A stretch of DNA of 64,000 bases from Mytilus galloprovincialis (Eukaryota; Mollusca; Bivalvia; Mytilida; Mytilidae), in contig NC_134844.1 of NCBI RefSeq assembly GCF_965363235.1, forward strand, positions 19,698,646 to 19,762,645, read 5' to 3'. Position 1 is the stretch's first letter, and every line of letters starts with the position of its first letter. Positions 42,001-54,380 of the stretch are shown here, piece after piece. The notes beneath the pieces are model-generated. The model saw nothing but the letters and a program-made list of their open reading frames with translations. It searched no databases and had not been told where the DNA came from. The translations under genes were made by a program, and so were the position numbers.

Positions 42001-43449
42001 GATTTGTTTGCCTTGTTGTAGTTTACACACACTTGTTACAATGATAAGATTTTTCTTCATTAGGGGGAGACTGTAAAAATGTTGTAACTGGTCTATTTAT
42101 ACCAGTTCAGGGATCACCACATACATTGTAAAAGGGTGGTGCTTAAAATATTATCATTTCAATTCAATCGAAGAAAAATATTTATAAATTTAACCCATTT
42201 GCAATACTTTTATTTATACACATGTGTATATTTATCCTAAACTGTTATGACAAAAATTAAACAGTTTATCATAAGTAACTTACTAAAATTCTACTGATAA
42301 ACAATTATTTTCTTTACCATGTTTCTGAATTTGATCTAAAATTAAAGGTCGATATTAAGTAAATAAGTAAAGCTAAAAATTTAGGGGAGAGGAGCACCCC
42401 CCTAAAATAGCCTGTGGTTATTCCTTAATACCAAATCATTGTAAGAAATGAGGATAAAGCATATCAACAAGACATTTATAAACCACTACAGACAAAAAGT
42501 GCTTGAAAATATATCTAGGTCAAGATTTCAGATATTTAGGAGATCCCATATACTGGCGTTATAGAAACTATATGTACATGTAAAAATAGCTTATCACTTA
42601 TATAATATATCTTATAATAAATTTGATGATATCATTTTCCTATACACAATTATTTTGTCAAATGAAATAATTCAAATGAACACAAAAATAGCTGCCTTGA
42701 CCCTCGATTTCTCCATAATCTGAGCACTGACAGAAACATTATTAAAGTACAGAAATCTTACATCTTGTTGTATACTCCCCATAACTGGACAAATTAAATA
42801 TTAATTGGTTTAAGAATTATTCATCTCAACAAATCTCATAGGAAATTTAATTCACAAATCATGTATGCATACAAATATAAAGACATTTTATTTTAATGTA
42901 AACATAATATCTGTCAGATCTTTCATAATTTTAAATGCTTTACCATGTTTACTAAAAACTTCTTCTTGTTTTTTTGTTGTTTTTTTTAAATAATAGAGAA
43001 GTCTTAATACTTATAAATTATTCAATTGTCGAAGTTTTGAGGTGGAAAACCAAGATGAAGATTTCTGTATGGATTTAGACATATTCTCAGCACAATAAAC
43101 AAATCACCACTTATGTCTTTATTTGTGAATTTAATTTTCTTTTTGCTTAAGATTTAGACAGAAGTATGATATATAACTCTGACAATAAACAAATTTATAT
43201 ACCATACCAATAACCACTTATTTTTAGAAACATTTACCATTTGTTGTTAAATCTAGTGAAAATAAAATTGTTTATATTTGTATCAGGACAGTTTAAAAAT
43301 CTTCAGATTGTACAGAATTTTTTTTTTTTTTTAGGGCAAATGAATTAAATTTCCAATAAAGACATAAATATGGTGATTTGAATTAAAACATAAAAATTTA
43401 TGTATATAACATGTATAATAGTAAACAAAAACAATAGCACTATCATAAA
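39091..43449. other. no gene; probably PHD-gene 3' UTR in part
   Basis: Very AT-rich, no exon recognised. Holds a repeat fragment (39458-39510) and a diverged tandem duplication (41275-41838). Several TTTATT words on + (for example 43118) could serve as minus-strand polyadenylation signals, so the 3' end of the PHD gene cannot be fixed. Confidence 0.4.
41275..41838. repeat. diverged tandem duplication, ~280-bp unit
   Basis: 'gtgctatggttacctt', 'aggttgtactcatgttgaa' and 'acaaggaaaatg' occur in the same order twice, about 285 bases apart. No coding content. Confidence 0.65.
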
Positions 43450-43673
43450 CTACACAACAAATTTGTTGTTTTCAATTCTTGTCCGTGAAGATTTTCTCTT
43501 TGTGAAGCGATTGTCTCTACAATTGTTACAGACAAATGTTTCAGGGATATTGTTTTTACGAATTTTAGCACATGACAGATGAATCCATGTTTCACACACC
43601 GAACATTCAATCATTGGTCTTCCTCCGTAAGGCTTCATACAGAAACAGGTTATCAACTCATAAGACTCGTCAT
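43450..43673 (-). CDS. PHF13: PHD gene last exon: PHD finger
   Basis: Acceptor TTTTCAG on the minus strand. Encodes [20 protein letters not shown], then [20 protein letters not shown] and FVCNNC: zinc ligands CxC, CxxC, H, C and CxxC are all present, as is the Trp of the aromatic cage (ETWIHLSC). Ends with a basic tail ([11 protein letters not shown]) and TAG at 43450-43452. Closest to PHF13 (TCFCMKPFAGRPMIEC). Confidence 0.94.
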
Positions 43674-46600
43674 CTGAAAAATAGTATGATTATACAATTA
43701 AGTTTGTCAAAAAGATAATTTGTTTCATTTTACTATAACAAAGATTAAATTAATACAATTTGTCTGATGGATTCACTATATCAATCTTTTGTAAATGTAA
43801 ATAATGAATGATTTTCTCAATTCTGTCTGCAATATTTGTATTCATGTTGTACAATTCCATTTATCTTCTTCCAAGGATGAGAAATGTTGACTACATTTTG
43901 TGCATGACTTATCTAGGACAGTGTTGAAACAATACAACAAACTTAAAATCAAAGATCTTCTCCTCAGATGAGATTGTTACTTCATGTACAAAACAATGAA
44001 CAGACAGTTAATCCTGAGTTAGACAGTCTTTAAACTGACCTGGATCAATGGCAAGTAATGATTGACATAATTGAGACTGTATCAAAATTCAGTATTTTGA
44101 GTCTTGGCCATGGCTGTCTGTACTGATTGGAGTGACTCAGTGTCCAACAGAAAAGGAAGTTGTTTTTACCAAAGTTAGACAAGGATAGTTGTAATGATGG
44201 ACTAGTGAAGTAGTATTTCAACTCAACAGTGAAACAACAAAGGAAACTTATCAAAACCTGGCATGTCTGTAGCAGTCAACTTAATACTGGGACTGTCACT
44301 TTCATACCAGGGATGATTGTATCTAAGGGCACAACTAAACAAGGAAGACAATCTTACCTGAATCCGGCATATCTGGACCCATTGATAGATGACTGGGACT
44401 GCCAGCAGAGAGGGTTGTGTCTGATGTATAACTATCTGCAGTACTCCCACTGCTGTCTAAGGGACTGGCGTTGTGCTGACTTCTCATTTCCTAAAAATTA
44501 CAAGTTAACAATTCTTCATTCCAATCTAGATTAATCATTACTAGTCAAACTGAATCATATTTTGAATTGGTTAAAGCATAAAAGAAAAGCTTTACTTTTT
44601 AATTATACATTTTCTCATATATAAATTTGTTCATTTCAAACAATTTAAAATATTTGACAAGATTTAGTTTTTGCTCCTGATAATGCAATATATGCATTAC
44701 CCACTGTTTTTTTCTTCCCCTGAAGACATATGTTTACAATTACAAGTATTTAGTCTGTACAAATTATGACATGTTTGTATGTTACAGTACTTTTTTACCT
44801 CCAAGTGCGAAAAATTGCCCCAAGGAAATGTCACCCCTCCCAATACATTCTACAATAACTATTGTAATTGATCACTCAACCAGGAAGTTATAAGCTTTGA
44901 TCTTTAGAAATCAATGATCAGAAAATCAATTTCAATCAGCAATCAATTTTCATTTAACATATATTTGTAATTAGATATTCAGTTTCATTTGTTTATTTGT
45001 AGCAGTAAAATAATTATTGTTTGATCAATTAAAGTGTCATACTGAAATAATTTAATACTGTATCATATGTAATTTATTTACTTCATTCTAGGACAGACAG
45101 TATAAGGATGTTTAGAAACATTTGCTGTTCTGAGCATTCATGAAACGTGAAGAAAATTTACATGAATTAATTATGTATTTCATCCAGAATTACAATCTTT
45201 TTATTTATATTTTCTTTGCTGGTGTGAACCAAGGCTCTGTGTTTAATGCCATAATTGACCTATAATGGTTTACTTTTACAAATTGTGATTGGATGAAGAG
45301 TTATCTCATACCACATCTTCTTATATCTATGATCTTGAAACATGTTTAAAATGAAAATGAAACTTGTTTTTAAAAACAGTAACATATGTGATTGTCTAAA
45401 ATAGAATATGGATATACTGGATTATATTCCATAACATTTTTTTAAATGGTCATGCACATTTGGTTCGACAAACTACTCACATCATGTTTATTTGATTCAT
45501 ACTGTGTATATTCCAAAATCATGGTGCAAAAAGCATAAAAATCTTCTTTGGTTTTCTTTTTCTTTGGAGGCGAACTACCAGTATGCTGAAATAAATGAAA
45601 CAATAAATAATCTAAGTTATAAAGAACCCTCAAGTATTTAGACAAATTTTCATGAAATTAAAATGATTTAAAAACAAAGTTCTAGTGAATAATATAGATA
45701 TGTATGTGAGACAAATGATTTCAAAGTTTTCACTACTGAACAATGCTTAACTCAAAACTATAATGAAAGGTCTCCAAAATCAAAATAAATTGTATATTAA
45801 TTAAATTATTTATAAGACAAAAAAAACTTTACCTTATTTTTATTTTTAAATCTGTCAATCCAAACCATAACAATTGAGTACATGTATCTCTAATAATTAT
45901 ACCTTGAAGTTTTTCTATTTTTATTTTTTTTATTTATCAGTGGTACATGTATAATATTTCAAACCTTATTATTATTTGTATGCAATTACTGGATATCAAA
46001 GATGTCCCTTTAATATGCTGACGCTGCAAGAGAAACACACACAAAGTAAAAGTGATTGTAAGACATCAAACTATGTCTGGTAAATTGTCACAGAATTCCA
46101 TATAGACATCATTACTTGACTCAAGACATAAAACAATCACTTTTTTCACTTTGAAGTGAGATATTTTCTCTTCTTGGGTAAAATTTACTTGAAATTGCAA
46201 GAAGTCTGTCAAAGCTAGCCTTTTTTAAAAGTACTTTGAAAGGTTTTTCATTGATAAATCTTGGATTGTAATAATAATCATATCAGATGCATATGCAGCA
46301 GAGACAAGTAAATGACTAGCACATTAGATTTATTTCGGTTCATTTATATCCAGTGGCAGACCCAGGGGGAGGGTTCCGGGGGTTGGAACCCCCTTTTTTT
46401 TGGACGATCAATGCATTTGAATGGGGACATATAGTTGGAACACCCCGACCCCCTTTTTAGAATGGCTGGATCCGCCACTGATATCATCAGTATGTTGAAC
46501 CAATTGATATAGAATATTTATATAAAGCTGACCTGTCCTTTTTTGTTGTTCTTAATCACTCAATGAAATACACAGACCTACTAGACATGCAATGGGAAAT

Positions 46601-47108
46601 TAAAGACTGTCTAGATTTATAATGTAAGTTAACATGCTGTAGTGACAGCAGTGTCCTTCACCCCTCAAAAATACAATTTTCTCAAAAACAAAATATCATT
46701 AATCCTGTTTAACTATCTTAACATCCTCTTTAGCGACAAAATATTGATTATTCAAAAGAAATACATTGTCTAGAAAGGATTTCTCTTAATAATTGTTGTA
46801 TATGTTTTGATTTGTCTGCTGTTCCCCCCTTCATTTTTTGGACACATGACAAATAACTTAGATCTAAAGTTTATGTTGAAAATATCGAACACAATATTAC
46901 AAACAATCAACAGTAACGTAATTTTGTATGGAACCCTTCTCTTTTATCGCCCTGAAAATAATTTAAACGGTTGTAAAACGACCCAGTCATGGCCGACTTG
47001 TTCAGAAATACCAAGCCGCCATCTTTGATAACGAAATTTTCAAAGAAAATATATCAACATTTCTTACCTCATATTCTGATCTTCCCAGAGGTTTCCTGTT
47101 TTTAGGAG
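43450..47108 (-). CDS. PHF13: PHF13/PHF23-like PHD finger gene, span of four exons (5' incomplete)
   Basis: Four minus-strand exons join in phase to at least 166 residues. Order: short [14 protein letters not shown] segment; [20 protein letters not shown] and ILEYTQYE, matching the [22 protein letters not shown] motif at the start of PHF13/PHF23; a Ser-rich acidic linker; then a C4HC3 PHD finger. PHF13 binds H3K4me2/3 on chromatin and PHF23 also acts in autophagy control; one invertebrate gene probably represents both. The linker here is only about 45 residues, much shorter than in vertebrates. I did not find the start codon; it must precede 47108 in a phase-1 exon. Confidence 0.88.
44358..44490 (-). 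CDS. PHF13: PHD gene middle exon
   Basis: Acceptor AATTTTTAG, donor G|GTAAGA. Encodes [20 protein letters not shown] and a Ser/Thr/Gly-rich run to GPDMPDSG; no fold expected. Phase 0 in, phase 1 out, agreeing with both neighbours. Confidence 0.82.
45217..45335 (-). repeat. 'gatgtggtatgagtgcc' repeat
   Basis: On +: 'tgtgaaccaaggctctgtgt', 'aattgacctataatggttta', 'atctcataccacatcttc'. In an intron of the PHD gene. Confidence 0.6.
45481..45585 (-). CDS. PHF13: PHD gene exon with DF-FC motif
   Basis: Acceptor CATTTATTTCAG, donor GAT|GTGAGT. Encodes 35 residues: a basic nuclear-localisation-like PKKKKTK followed by [17 protein letters not shown], the conserved N-terminal PHF13/23 motif. Confidence 0.88.
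46351..46480. mobile_element. hAT-type MITE, copy 3 (short)
   Basis: Begins CAGTGGCAGACCCAG, ends GGATCCGCCACTG, with 'gatcaatgcatttgaat' inside. ATATC on both sides (46346-46350, 46481-46485) is a clean 5-bp target duplication. In a PHD-gene intron. Confidence 0.85.
47068..47108 (-). CDS. PHF13: PHD gene exon, N-terminal side
   Basis: 41 bases between TATTTCAG and GAG|GTAAGA on the minus strand, coding [13 protein letters not shown] after a split codon. Supported by splice sites and phase with the next exon, less by homology. Confidence 0.6.
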
Positions 47109-48317
47109 CTGAAATAATACGAAGAACTCGATTAACACTACAAGTCATACAAACTGTAACAACTATTCAAAGATAAACAATTTCTGTACAAACAAAAGAA
47201 TATGGAGGACTCGGCTTATTGTTTACCAAATTTTAAATCTTCAAAATCGGTTTTAATATTGAATGATAAGAAAGGACACCAACTAAATACGAATACATAT
47301 TAATATCCGAATCATATTCGAACAAAAATAGGTTACAAATCAGTTGTTTTCTGGACAATTACATCAAATGTTTTGACCATGGAGACCAGCGTTTGTGAAA
47401 TCGACAGACTGCCTCTCACAAAATTTACTGCATACGAAATATTTACAGGAAATCTATCGACAAAAAGTATAAAATATCAAAACTATACCTTTAAAGATAT
47501 CTTCTGTCATCCTTTTACTAATTTCCTTTCACTAAATACAGAACAATCCACGATTAAAAACTTCGAAATCCAGTCGGCTGACATGCAAACGGTTCCTTCC
47601 TGTGGAAATGGGATACTATGCGTCGCAACCTTTGCGCAGGTCACGACCTGCAAAATTAGCATGAACGTCAATCGGTTTCTAAATTTAGATTTGTTGTAAT
47701 TTTAAGGTGAAGGTCGCTCAAAGAAAAAGTGGCGGGAATATTTAAACTTTTTGAGAAGTCAATCAATTTCAATGTCCATAAACACAATACTTACACATAC
47801 TTTGCAATATATAATGGCATTTTAAGAGTGTAGTATCCTTGAGGTAGATCATAAGTATATATTTTTTTAGACAGAATTTTCTTATTAAATTTGCAAAAAT
47901 GAAGATTTAACTATGCTTTTTTTCAAAAATACAATAAAAAGTATGGGTCACTGTGCTATTTTTCAAGCTATGAGTCGTTGAAAATTGCCTAAATTTGGTT
48001 AGTTTGTTCATGAAAAAACACAATAGTGTGCATATAAAAAAAATTCTATGAGATAAAATTTTGAAATAAATTGTGAGAAGATAGGTTTCATAATATTTTT
48101 TAAAGAAAATAAAAAGAAAACATGGTGTCACCGAACTTGTTTTCTTGCTACAAGTGATAATTACAAATTTTCATTATTAGCCCAGTTTAAATTTTGTACT
48201 AAAAGAGTTATCTCCCCTTCAATGGCTCATTTGAAAAAAAATAATTTTAAAAACCAAAAATTTTGATATTTATTAAAATATTTTGAATAATACAATAAAT
48301 TTACCAGTTTTCTTTAT
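47109..48317. other. likely promoter / 5' region of PHD gene; unassigned
   Basis: 46900-47700 is less AT-rich than its surroundings and has CpG-containing words, fitting a promoter or first exon. A 108-codon plus-strand frame (47373-47699) has no family I know. From 47700 on, nothing is seen. Confidence 0.35.
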
Positions 48318-48318
48318 A

Positions 48319-48542
48319 TAAATGAGGGTATGGATGGGGGGGTCTGTTATTCTGTAAACATTTAATTTTCACCCCATTTTTCTCTAATCTTTAAAAAATT
48401 AACCCCTTTTTTCTCTAATCTTCCAAAAATTAACCCTTTTATTCTCTAATCTTCTATTTTTTGGCTCATTATTCTCTAATCTTCATTTTTTAAGGGCATT
48501 ATTCTTTAATCATTTAACCCCATCCAAACCCTCATAAATAAA
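48319..48542. mobile_element. small MITE with ~25-bp inverted ends and internal tandem units
   Basis: 'atgagggtatggatgggg' at left, inverted 'ccccatccaaaccctcat' at right; inside, 'ttctctaatctt' plus 'aaaaattaaccc' repeats five times at about 37-base spacing. Confidence 0.7.
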
Positions 48543-49744
48543 CAGTTTAACCATTTAATTGCAAATATGTCTCCAAAGCAGATTTGGGCAAATAAGAAGA
48601 CTGATTTTGTACTGTGATTGTACAATCCAAGATTGCGGTATACCATGAATCACTGATATTATAATTTAAACCAATGCTCTAAAGCTTGTTTCTAATGGGG
48701 TCACTTTGTGTAAACGGCTTATTGTTTCAACATGCAAAAAAAGAATAATTGCAGTTGTATAATTTTTTTTAATGTTCATATTTATATGATTTAACATGGC
48801 ATGTACGTGTGGTTGCTAATTTACTTTCTGCATCTGGGTCCGCAGTTAACCAATCTTGGAGCACTCAAAAAAATAAGTGAGATGACAGATTGAAGTTTAT
48901 TTGCTAACTTTCTAATATTTTCCATGCGTTTCCAGTTTCACAGATGCCTCTTGAGTTGCTTAGATTCTAGCCTAGGAAAGGCCTCACGGAAAAGCTGTGA
49001 AAAAATAGGTTACAGAAAGACAATACACCAATAGAAGTACATTTCTGAAGATTGGATCAGATAAAGGAATTTTGTTCCATGAAAAAAAAGAAAATTTACA
49101 AATGTTTAATAGAAAAAACTATTTAAAGCCATTTATTAAAGGACCATAATCAATTTACCTTATAATTAAATCTTAAAGATGACTCAAACCTTCAAAGTTC
49201 CAATATTATAAATTTTGAATACTGTTCCAAAAGAAGAATGGGAAGGATATGAATTAAAAACCAACATACAGAGGCATAGAGAGGCATAGCTATGGAAGAC
49301 ATTTGGCTAACATTTTCATATTACTCTTATGTATATGGCAATGGATATCCCTTTTAAAGTACATCTAATATAAAATCAGCACTTGTGGTAAGATTGCCAA
49401 TAAGACAATTATCTACCAGTCCAAATCAAAGATTTAAGGAAATACATATACCCATCTACTTAACCAGAAAAAAAAGTTTTAACTGAACAATGTTATTTAC
49501 CTCAAATTCAGCAAATGACTAAATACTAGCCCTTAATTATAGTTTTAAACACAATTTTGTAACTGACTAAGTTCCAGTCTATGTAGCAAGACAAGTGGTT
49601 TAGACTAGTGTTTACCTAGAAACAGAAGTACCTGAAGCAATAGGTATGTCTGACACCTTGGAATCCTTCAAAAGTGGCATATCCACTCTAATATTTGAAG
49701 GATCCATAACAACTTATTAAACTACAAAGCCACTGTACATAATG
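48543..49744. other. no gene seen
   Basis: AT-rich; 49385-49440 is a fragment of the 'gatgtggtatgagtgcc' repeat and 49262-49285 duplicates 'agaggcatag'. Confidence 0.4.
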
Positions 49745-51281
49745 TATATGGGTCATTTTCAAAAAATGTCGAATTTTGAAATTGAAAATATTATTAAAAG
49801 TTACTTATTCAAACAACCCTCTACATAAGCAAATCAAAACAAACAGTACTTTAAGAACAACATATTAAAAGATGCAATCTTAATGATGTCATACAAAAAT
49901 ATGTTGAAACATTTTTTGATCGGTGGTACATTATTTTGTCTATCCTGTTACCATTTTCAAAAGAAATTTTAGGTTATTAAGAAAGGGTTTAGATAAAATG
50001 TTAAGCTTGTTTTACGTAGACAATTAGATGGTTTTCAAGAGAATAAACTTCTATATATATTCATTCTGTAATATAATAGATTATTTGTCAATTTAACAGG
50101 TTGTACTGAAAAATGCCTCTAAAAATTGGTTTTCAAAGGTTGTAAAAATTACCACCAGTAATGCAAGTCTAAGATAGCAATTTATATTGTTCGGCATTTT
50201 TTCACCCTTTCAAATAAACCCAACATCAAGTAAATCCCTCATAAGTTAGTTTAATTTTCTCTATATTTCATTGGTAACAGGAACGTACGTTTCTGATATA
50301 TTACTATATAAAAGTCTATCCTGTTACCTTTTTGTCTATCCTGTTACCGATATCAGTATTGCACCTGCGAATGCTTAATTGGGAAGATTAATACGTTATA
50401 ACCTGAAGATGACTTCAAACAACGAAATATTTCATTCGTTTTGCACCTATATGTTAAGATAAAAAAATTAACGACGTTTTTGTCTACAATTGTCTATCCT
50501 GTTACTGTAACCATAGCAACCATAGTAACAGGATAGACATAACAGGATAGACAAATTTCTTCGTTTTTGATTGCTGTTGTGAAATAACTACTCCCTTTGG
50601 TGAAGTGATTATGTTTTTCTATTGTGAATTTGGTTTCCAACACGTTATTGCACTTTTTACAAGTATACTGTTGGTGTATTTAATCAAAACTGGTGGTAAC
50701 AGCATAGACATGAAAAAAAGTACGCTATATTTTTTTCACTAAATGTCTTGAAATTTCTTTTCTCTACACTGTCGTTCAAGAAACGAGGCGTTTTAAATGT
50801 AAAGATTACTTTGCACTTTTGAGATCAACACTGACTGATTCAATATTCATAGGGAGAATAATTTCACGGCTGATTTAAGTAGCGGTAACAGGAAAGACAT
50901 GAACCTCCTGTACGCAGATTCAATTTAGTTTGTAGATAATATGTTACATACAATGATATAGAAGCTACGATTTTTCGTTAGAGTAATATTAAACGTTCTT
51001 AAAAAGTCCCTTTTGCAGATATCAAGGCAATCAGAAAATCGCAAAAAAATCATTTGAAATGTGTTTTTCTGACACTGTACGCAGACAAATACCCCCAAAA
51101 TGGGTCTTAAATGCAGTTTAATCTTATCAAAATAGATGTAAGGTGTGTTTATTATTAATGTTCTGAATCACAAATCCGACAAGCTTTCATTTAAACCATT
51201 ACAACTGAAATTTCCATTAGAAATAAAAAAGTTAGCATGGGTGTACTGAAAATTCGACATTTTTTGAAAACGACCCATATA
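49745..51281. mobile_element. 1.5-kb element with GTCTATCCTGTTACC motifs facing inward
   Basis: Inverted ends TATATGGGTCATTTTCAAAA and complement, about 35 bases, continuing 'aaaatgtcgaatttt'. The left half has GTCTATCCTGTTACC at about 49938, 50317, 50333 and 50488; the right half has it inverted at about 50527, 50542, 50694 (as ggtaacagcatagac) and 50883 (as ggtaacaggaaagac). A right-side TACTGAAAATTCGAC has a left-side echo 'tactgaaaaatgcc' at 50103. No coding frame. Ends may be flanked by TATA. A non-autonomous DNA transposon with repeated internal motifs is the simplest reading. Confidence 0.65.
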
Positions 51282-52514
51282 TGTTATTGTTAATGATTTT
51301 TCTTTGTCATATTGTTTTTGAATTAAGTCCATATGTACATAGCGCACAAGTCCCGGGAAGTTTTACACTCCTACTTAGGAGTCTACTCCCGTATTCGGAA
51401 GAAGAAGAAGTAAATAGATACTAATTAATGTAGTAACATATCTCATGTCAATTGGTTACTATAGATACTTAATCCCACTTAATGATGATAATACGTAGAC
51501 TTGCAGACATGTTTGGTCCGAGATTGAACCAAGCGGAGCGATGACATAGCAACGTTACTAGTTAACAACGAACACAATCATCATTACCTGATATCGTTTC
51601 CTATTACATTAAATACGACTAGTATTTATTATGGAGTGTGATCGTTTCTGGGCTAATAAATACCCGTTTCAAACAATATTTCAATAATTCAAAAAAAAGA
51701 GTTCAAAAGTCCCCGTAGTGCACATATTTATCTCTTCTAATATACAAGGGCAGTTATTAAAAAAAAGCATTTTCTTTCTTTTTTTTAATTTAATATCTAA
51801 AGAGAAATAAAAGCTTCAGGCCAAATGCAATGGTACATTTTTTATATCAATTATGATTTATATTTTAAAGGGGGCATAGTTGGTTTTATTATTTGATCAG
51901 GACTTATTTTCGCGAGTTTCAAAGACATTGCTGATGATATAAATTTCACAAAAATCTGGCAACACATGACGGACGCCCGGCATTTCTGTCCCCTGCAACG
52001 CGTTAAGACAAGTAATAAAACAATCCCATGTGGAGGCTCAAATTCCGGGAAAGGGGGGTATCACTTCAGAGCCTATATTTCGAAGTTCCATATACAAAAG
52101 GGCCTTTGTAATGGGTCCATTTTGAGATTTCATATTTCAATTGGATGTGAAACTTTAACATCACATATTACTGTATCTAATGATGGTAGTTACGAGAAAA
52201 CAACAAAATTCTGTGAGAAACTTATATATTGATGAGTATTTTGAAATTAAACAAAAATCTAGCCATTGTCGGATTGTAGGGGGAGTACACATGTATACAG
52301 GTAAAACGTCCGAAAAAAAAGTGCATAAAAGGTCCTAAAATTTTTGTTTGCCTCGCTCCGCTCGGCGAACAGTTTCGCATCCACATGATTTTAACCCTGG
52401 CTACGCCACTGTAATACACTAAATCTTTACTGTAAGTGAGGCTCTTTTATTTTTCTTGTGTATTATTTGGAGTTTAGTATGGCATTCATTATCACTGAAC
52501 TAGTATATATAATT
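51282..52514. other. no gene; one transposon end fragment
   Basis: 52340-52412 ends 'ctggctacgccactg', the right end of a common CAGTGGCGTAGCCAG-type element; the left end is missing. An 88-codon frame at 51966-52232 precedes it and is probably transposon interior. 51480-51600 is GC-richer and unexplained. Confidence 0.4.
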
Positions 52515-52665
52515 GATTAGGGGCCAGCTGATGAACGCCTCTGGGTGCGGGAATTTCTCGCTGCATTGAAGACCTGTTGGTGACCTTCTGCTGTTGTCTG
52601 TTCTATGGTCTGGTTGTTCTCTCTTCTACAAATTCCATATTTCAATTCTCAATTTTATACTCTAA
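52515..52665 (+). repeat. 'cgagaaattcccgca' mussel repeat
   Basis: 'ggggccagctgatgaacgcc', 'gtgcgggaatttctcgct', 'gaagacctgttggtgacc', ending 'attctcaattttat'. Inverse of 2518-2660. Confidence 0.6.
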
Positions 52666-53381
52666 AACTATTGCAAACCATTCAAAATTCAAAATGCATA
52701 GAAATTTGAACTAAAACCTGTGAAAATTACTACATCTAAGCCTTTGAATGACACTCGACAAAAACAATATGCATAGTAATTTTAGCTATGTTTTCATAAT
52801 AGCAATGAAGTGGAATTAAAGTCTTGAAGTGTTGTACAGTAAGTATGCTTTTAACTTGACTGTGTTTTTTTACAGCAGTTTGTTCAAATTTCTCAGAAGT
52901 TAAAAAGTTTGGTTTGATATAACAAATTGTAATTGGATCAGCATTTTTTCAACCTTTTATTTCTTCAAAACAGAGATATAATAATTAATAATGTTAATTT
53001 AGTGACACTTATAATTGTTAATTAACAGCATATATATTATATATATTTTTTTTTTATATATATCTTTAATCCTTCTTAATATATTCAAATTTTAAATTCT
53101 GAATTACAGCATCATATACAGTATATACCACATGCAGCTGGATGCATGGATGCTGAAGCAAATGAATATCTGAAATAAAAGCATCAATAGTGTATCCTGA
53201 GTATGTCTTCTCTCATTGACTTTAGCTGAAAACAAGAACATAAATATCGCCATATTCTGCATGTCCCTGTCTAGAGTCAGGATGTCATTTTTGCTGTGTA
53301 ACATATTAGTTTTTTGTTCATCATTTTGTACATAATGCAGCTGTTAGTTTTCTCATTTAAAAACTTTTGCATTTGTCATTT

Positions 53382-53515
53382 AGGGCCTTTAATAGCTGAC
53401 TATGCAGTATAGACTTTGCACTTGTTGAAAACTGTACAGTGACCTATAGTCGTTAATTTCTGTGTCATTATGGAGAGTTGTCTCATTGGCAATCATACTA
53501 CATCTTCTTATTTCT
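53382..53515 (-). repeat. 'gatgtggtatgagtgcc' repeat
   Basis: On +: 'agggcctttaatagctgac', 'gaaaactgtacagtgaccta', 'tggagagttgtctcattgg', 'actacatcttctta'. Confidence 0.55.
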
Positions 53516-54169
53516 ATATTAAATGTTGATAACAATACCCTAATGGAAAGAAACACCTGCGTCTGGCTTTACACTATTCATAAAATGCAACATAAAAATC
53601 AATGCACTAGGATATCAACAAAAATCTATTGGTAAATATTCTTTTCAAGTTATCCTGAAGTATAAACAGTAAAGAATATTTTTAAACTATTATTTCTAGT
53701 TGAACAAACCAATAATCATACCTGCCAACTCTTCAAAATCTCAATGGAGGATTTAAAGCACAAGAGGATTTTTTGCTTCTCTTTTATTGTCATAAGCACT
53801 TTAATCTACTGTTATATTGTTTGAATGAGTATGTATGTGCTTAAATAGCCTTTTAAATCATTTGAATTTCTGTTTTGAGATGTTCATTGAATAAAATATA
53901 AAATATAAAAGTTCAGGTCAACACCTCTCAAGGGGGATACCCCCATATATCAGGATAGTTGGCAGGTCTGAGCAGCAACACATGTTGTGGACCTAAAATG
54001 ACATGGTTTTAGATTTCAGACTTATTTGTAAAAGCTTTTAAAGCATGAGGACAAATAAGATTTCTGCCTGCTATTAAGCATAATCAAAATTTATATTTTT
54101 GACAATATATAATATTATTTCATAGCAATATAATATTTCCCACAGAAAGTAATAAATTCCAATATTGCA

Positions 54170-54378
54170 CTAGTGCAATAAATCTTCAAAATTCATGACG
54201 TCATCAACGACCAAATCTTAGTTTAAACCAATTTTTACTTTCAAATATTATATTAAATAAAAGGGTTATTGCATGAATATTGGAGAATATTGTCCCTCGT
54301 AGAACATATATTGCACTCACAAGCTCGTGCAATATAAAATTCTACTCGGGACAATATTCCCCAATAATATATAACCCT
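54170..54378. repeat. long hairpin repeat
   Basis: Arms near 54261-54316 ('aagggttattgcatgaatat' to 'catatattgcac') and 54328-54378 are inverted; the outer part holds TGACGTCA. Resembles the foldback at 35751-35888 in build. Confidence 0.6.
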
Positions 54379-54380
54379 TA

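Noticed and set aside
47360-47376. Possible PHD-gene start 'MVKTFD' on the minus strand before a GTAATT donor
   Set aside because: That donor would leave phase 0, whereas the exon at 47068-47108 needs one base from the previous exon.
47373-47699. 108-codon plus-strand frame near the PHD gene
   Set aside because: No family recognised, and it lies in the likely promoter or first-exon region of the opposite-strand gene, where less AT-rich sequence lengthens chance frames.
51966-52232. 88-codon frame
   Set aside because: It lies beside a transposon end fragment and has no recognisable domain or splice support.
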